Positions 33,230 through 35,934 of a stretch of DNA of 35,934 nt are shown here, piece by piece. Within the stretch, counting starts at the first letter, position 1; each line of letters begins with the position of its first letter. The DNA comes from Pseudomonas sp. GM21. Its GTDB lineage: Bacteria; Pseudomonadota; Gammaproteobacteria; Pseudomonadales; Pseudomonadaceae. The notes below the pieces were generated by a model. That model saw only the letters and a program-made list of their open reading frames with translations. It did no database searches and was not told where the DNA came from. Made by a program: the position numbers and the translations under genes. Where the stretch lies: positions 1 through 35,934 of the forward strand of contig NZ_AKJS01000197.1 in the NCBI RefSeq assembly GCF_000282215.1. The letters run 5' to 3'.

Positions 33230-34129
33230 ATGCTCGGGCAACTTCACGACCTCGACCTGCAACTGCTGCGCCTGTTTGTGCGCGTGGTCGAGTGCGGCGG
33301 TTTCAGCGCAGCCCAAGGCGAGCTGGGTTTGAGCCAGTCGAGCATCAGCCAGCAAATGGCCAGGCTCGAAACCCGCCTCGGTTATCGCTTGTGCAGTCGC
33401 GGCAAGGGCGGGTTCAAGGTCACGCCCAAGGGCGAACAGCTGTTGACCGCCACACGTGGGCTGTTCGAATCAATCGAAGCCTTTCGTCATCAATCCAACG
33501 GCGTGGCGGGCAGATTGATTGGCGAAGTGCGCCTGGGTCTTTCCGAAGCCCTTGATCAATCGGTGCTGCAACGGGTAGCGGATGCGATCCGGCGCTTTCG
33601 TGAGCGGGATGAATCGGTGCGCATCGAACTGATCAGTGCCATGCCCGGCGAAATGGAACGCTTGCTGCTGCAACAACGGCTGGACCTGGCCATCGGCTAT
33701 TTCTCCCGGATCCAGAGCGCATTTGACTACCGCCAATTATTCACCGAGACCCAGCACCTGTATTGCGCTCCCGGCCATCCGTTGTTCACCGATGTCGCGC
33801 CGAACGATGAAGCGCTGCAAGCCTGCGACCCGGTCGATCATCCCTATCGGTTTCTGCGCGCCGACGAACCGTTTCAAGGAAAACTGTGTTCAGCACGCTC
33901 CGAGCAAGTCGAAGGCACCCTCGCCTTTATTCTGTCCGGCAAACACGTGGGGTATTTGCCCAATCACTTTGCCCGCAGTTGGGAAGACAAGGGGTTGTTG
34001 CGTGCCGTGCGCCAGGGCGAGATGAGTTTTGAGGTCGAATTTCATCTGGCGAGGCATCGCGCACAAGTACCGGGGGATGCGCAGAAGGCATTTGAGCAGG
34101 ATTTGCTTGCTGCCTTCAGAAAAACCTGA
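33230..34129 (+). CDS. LysR-family transcriptional regulator
   Basis: A 299-residue regulator with an N-terminal helix-turn-helix (G-F-S-A-A-Q-x-E-L-G-L-S-Q-S-S-I-S-Q-Q-M-A-x-L-E) and a substrate-binding-like C-terminal domain. It is divergent from the agmatinase-type gene across 142 bases and upstream of an NCS2 permease, and probably controls one or both. ATG at 33230 follows GGAG by ten bases; the TTG one codon earlier is unlikely. Confidence 0.9.
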   Translation: MLGQLHDLDLQLLRLFVRVVECGGFSAAQGELGLSQSSISQQMARLETRLGYRLCSRGKGGFKVTPKGEQLLTATRGLFESIEAFRHQSNGVAGRLIGEVRLGLSEALDQSVLQRVADAIRRFRERDESVRIELISAMPGEMERLLLQQRLDLAIGYFSRIQSAFDYRQLFTETQHLYCAPGHPLFTDVAPNDEALQACDPVDHPYRFLRADEPFQGKLCSARSEQVEGTLAFILSGKHVGYLPNHFARSWEDKGLLRAVRQGEMSFEVEFHLARHRAQVPGDAQKAFEQDLLAAFRKT

Positions 34130-34142
34130 CCTTTCAGGCAGT

Positions 34143-34255
34143 GATCGTTCCCCACGCTCTGCGTGGGAATGCCGCCAGGGACGCTCCGCGTTGCGCTTCT
34201 GAATGTGACGCAGAGCGTCACGGGTTGCATTCCAACGCGGAGCATGGGAACGATC
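34143..34255. repeat. imperfect inverted repeat (Pseudomonas intergenic repeat)
   Basis: GATCGTTCCC...GGGAATGC at 34143-34172 recurs inverted at 34227-34255 with three mismatches and one indel. A perfect inner hairpin GTGACGC-AGA-GCGTCAC lies at 34205-34221. It is placed 14 bases after the LysR stop. Confidence 0.8.
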
Positions 34256-34355
34256 GGTGTAAGGCGGCAGATCTTGTTCGTTGCCCTTGATGCCCGCTGC
34301 TGGCATCCTGCGCCTCCATTTCTGACCCAGCCCGCCTTTTGGCACGCAATCAACC

Positions 34356-35822
34356 ATGACCGCCTCTGAAAAAGCCCCCGCTGCACGCAACAACGACCTG
34401 ATTTACGGCCTCAACGACCGCCCGCACCTGACCGCCACCGTCTTCGCCGCCCTGCAACATGTGTTGGCGAGTTTTGTCGGCATCATCACGCCGACCCTGA
34501 TCATGGGTGGTGCCCTCGGCCTGCAAAGTGAAATACCGTACCTGATCAGCATGGCGCTGTTCGTCTCGGGGCTGGGCACCTTTGTTCAAGCCCGACGGTT
34601 CGGCCCGGTCGGCTCCGGCTTGCTGTGTCTGCAAGGCACCAGTTTCTCGTTCATCAGTGTGATTCTCAGTGCCGGGTTCATGGTCAAGGCACGAGGCGGC
34701 GGCACCGATGAAATACTCTCGACGATCTTCGGCGTGTGCTTCTTTGCTGCGTTCATTGAAGTGGCGCTGAGCCAGTTCATCGGCAAACTGCGGATGCTGA
34801 TCACCCCGGTGGTGACTGGCACGATCATTACGCTGATGGGCTTGTCGCTGATCAAAGTGGCCATGACCGACATCGCCGGCGGCTTCGGAGCGCCGGACCT
34901 CGGCGCAGCCAGTCATCTGGCCCTGGCAGCCTTGGTGCTCGGCACCATTGTGTTGTTGAACCGGGTCGATGTGCCCTTTCTGCGCCTCGGAGCCATCGTC
35001 ATCGGCCTGACCCTGGGCTATGTCGTGGCCTGGTTGATGGGCGACGTCAATTTCGCCAGCCTGCCCGATGTACCGCTGATGAGCGTGCCCGTGCCGTTCA
35101 AATACGGTTTCAACTTCGACTGGGTCGCCTTTGTGCCAATTGCGGTGATTTTCCTCGTGTCGCCGCTGGAAGCTGCCGGTGACCTGACCGCCAACTCGAT
35201 GATTTCCCGGCAACCGGTCAAAGGCCCTATCTACATTCGCCGGATCAAATCCGGCCTGCTCGCCGACGGCCTTAACTCGGCGATGGCTGCCGTGTTCAAC
35301 AGCATGCCAATGGTCACGTTTGCCCAGAACAACGGCGTGATCCAGCTCACCGGTGTCGCCAGTCGCTACGTGGCATTCTTCATCGCCGGTTTGCTGGTGC
35401 TGCTGGGGTTGTTCCCGATGATCGGCGCGGTGCTGCAACTGATGCCGAAGCCCGTGCTTGGCGGCGCCGAATTGGTAATGTTCGGCACCGTGGCGGTGGC
35501 CGGGATCAAGATCCTCGCCGAAGCCGGCCTGCACCGACGCAACATGCTGATCGTGGCGATTTCCCTCGGCATGGGCCTGGGTGTGGCGGCAGTACCGGAG
35601 GTGTTGCGCGAGTTGCCGCTGGCGCTGCACAACATCTTTGAATCGCCGATTACCGTCGGGGCGTTGTGCGCTATCGTGCTGAATATCTTCCTGCCCGAGG
35701 AATTCATCGAGCTGGAAGAAGACGATTTTGATCCGGAAGCCTCGATCCTTCAGGTCATGGAAAACCCCGATCTGCCGGCCAAGGCCGAACCCGCAACGCC
35801 TGGGGCGGTTCAGTGCAAGTAA
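34356..35822 (+). CDS. NCS2-family xanthine/uracil permease
   Basis: A 488-residue membrane protein with about 12-14 hydrophobic segments. The NCS2/NAT signature Q-N-N-G-V-I-Q-L-T-G-V-A-S-R is present and is of the xanthine (XanQ-like) type. The N-terminal L-Q-H-V-L-A-S-F-V-G segment with its conserved histidine and the E-A-A-G-D transmembrane block also fit. It should import a purine (xanthine, urate or similar) with protons. The acidic C-terminal tail (E-L-E-E-D-D-F-D) is cytoplasmic. The gene follows the LysR gene in the same direction, separated by an inverted repeat, so its own promoter is likely. Confidence 0.9.
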   Translation: MTASEKAPAARNNDLIYGLNDRPHLTATVFAALQHVLASFVGIITPTLIMGGALGLQSEIPYLISMALFVSGLGTFVQARRFGPVGSGLLCLQGTSFSFISVILSAGFMVKARGGGTDEILSTIFGVCFFAAFIEVALSQFIGKLRMLITPVVTGTIITLMGLSLIKVAMTDIAGGFGAPDLGAASHLALAALVLGTIVLLNRVDVPFLRLGAIVIGLTLGYVVAWLMGDVNFASLPDVPLMSVPVPFKYGFNFDWVAFVPIAVIFLVSPLEAAGDLTANSMISRQPVKGPIYIRRIKSGLLADGLNSAMAAVFNSMPMVTFAQNNGVIQLTGVASRYVAFFIAGLLVLLGLFPMIGAVLQLMPKPVLGGAELVMFGTVAVAGIKILAEAGLHRRNMLIVAISLGMGLGVAAVPEVLRELPLALHNIFESPITVGALCAIVLNIFLPEEFIELEEDDFDPEASILQVMENPDLPAKAEPATPGAVQCK

Positions 35823-35858
35823 CTGGTAAATCCGATTAAAGGTACGCTGAAGAGCCAA

Positions 35859-35877
35859 TGTGGGAGCGGGCTTGCCC
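35859..35877. repeat. REP half-site
   Basis: TGTGGGAGCGGGCTTGCC is one arm of the common Pseudomonas intergenic repeat; no second arm is seen within the next 40 bases. Confidence 0.6.
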
Positions 35878-35909
35878 TAATGCCGATCAGTTAAGCCTTA
35901 ACGCGGACC

Positions 35910-35934
35910 GTAGCAGCTGGCGAAGCCTGCGTTC
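35910..35934. repeat. copy of the 30708 repeat arm, cut by the window edge
   Basis: GTAGCAGCTGGCGAAGCCTG matches the left arm at 30708 with small changes; the rest lies outside the window. Confidence 0.65.

Noticed and set aside
34350..35858. 502-codon antisense frame over the permease gene
   Set aside because: Rich in His, Gln and Asp with no domain, as expected from antisense of a hydrophobic membrane protein gene.

Overview
The window is a chromosomal segment of a Pseudomonas, most likely of the P. fluorescens group. Support for this comes from the coding style (about 60% GC), the gene families, several REP-like intergenic repeats of the 'gtgggagcgggcttgcc' kind, and a complete fap (functional amyloid in Pseudomonas) operon. 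All assignments were made by reading the sequence; no database search was run.

Layout. 1-360 holds a decayed phage-type integrase tail. 377-8000 is housekeeping and accessory core: an ABC-F ATPase (ybiT-like), an MFS exporter, a secreted alpha/beta hydrolase, an FMN azoreductase with a divergent LysR regulator, a YjbR-family protein, a DUF1294 membrane protein and undecaprenyl-diphosphatase (uppP). About 8250-10890 is an accessory pocket: a relic of a chemotaxis receptor, then a strikingly AT-rich gene for a leucine-rich-repeat protein. Its N-terminal cap looks like that of YopM/IpaH type III effectors, and its C-terminal domain is one I do not recognise. 10890-11974 is a pnuC / nicotinamide-riboside-kinase pair for NAD salvage.

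12229-19229 is the fap system: a -24/-12 (sigma-54) promoter, fapA-fapB-fapC, a strong intrinsic terminator, fapD-fapE-fapF, and a convergent gene for a sigma-54 activator with an intact GAFTGA loop. FapC is large here, with a serine-rich second linker of about 290 residues built from two different short repeats. The likely logic is that the activator switches on the sigma-54 promoter and the internal terminator skews expression towards the secreted fibre subunits (A-C). The protease (D), the accessory protein (E) and the outer-membrane pore (F) would then be made in smaller amounts.

19574-25511 holds an orphan small protein, a delta-60-repeat protein, the NhaB sodium/proton antiporter, and a gnd-zwf operon on the minus strand (pentose phosphate pathway). 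25782-30673 holds a small coiled-coil protein, the CptA phosphoethanolamine transferase, a small exported protein, a GNAT acetyltransferase, a DinB-fold protein and the ZapE ATPase. 31021-35822 holds an aldo/keto reductase, an agmatinase-type ureohydrolase with a divergent LysR regulator, and an NCS2 xanthine/uracil-type permease. Two long imperfect inverted repeats lie between genes in this last part.

The most unusual element is the AT-rich LRR gene at 8888-10474. The most informative regulatory picture is the fap locus.
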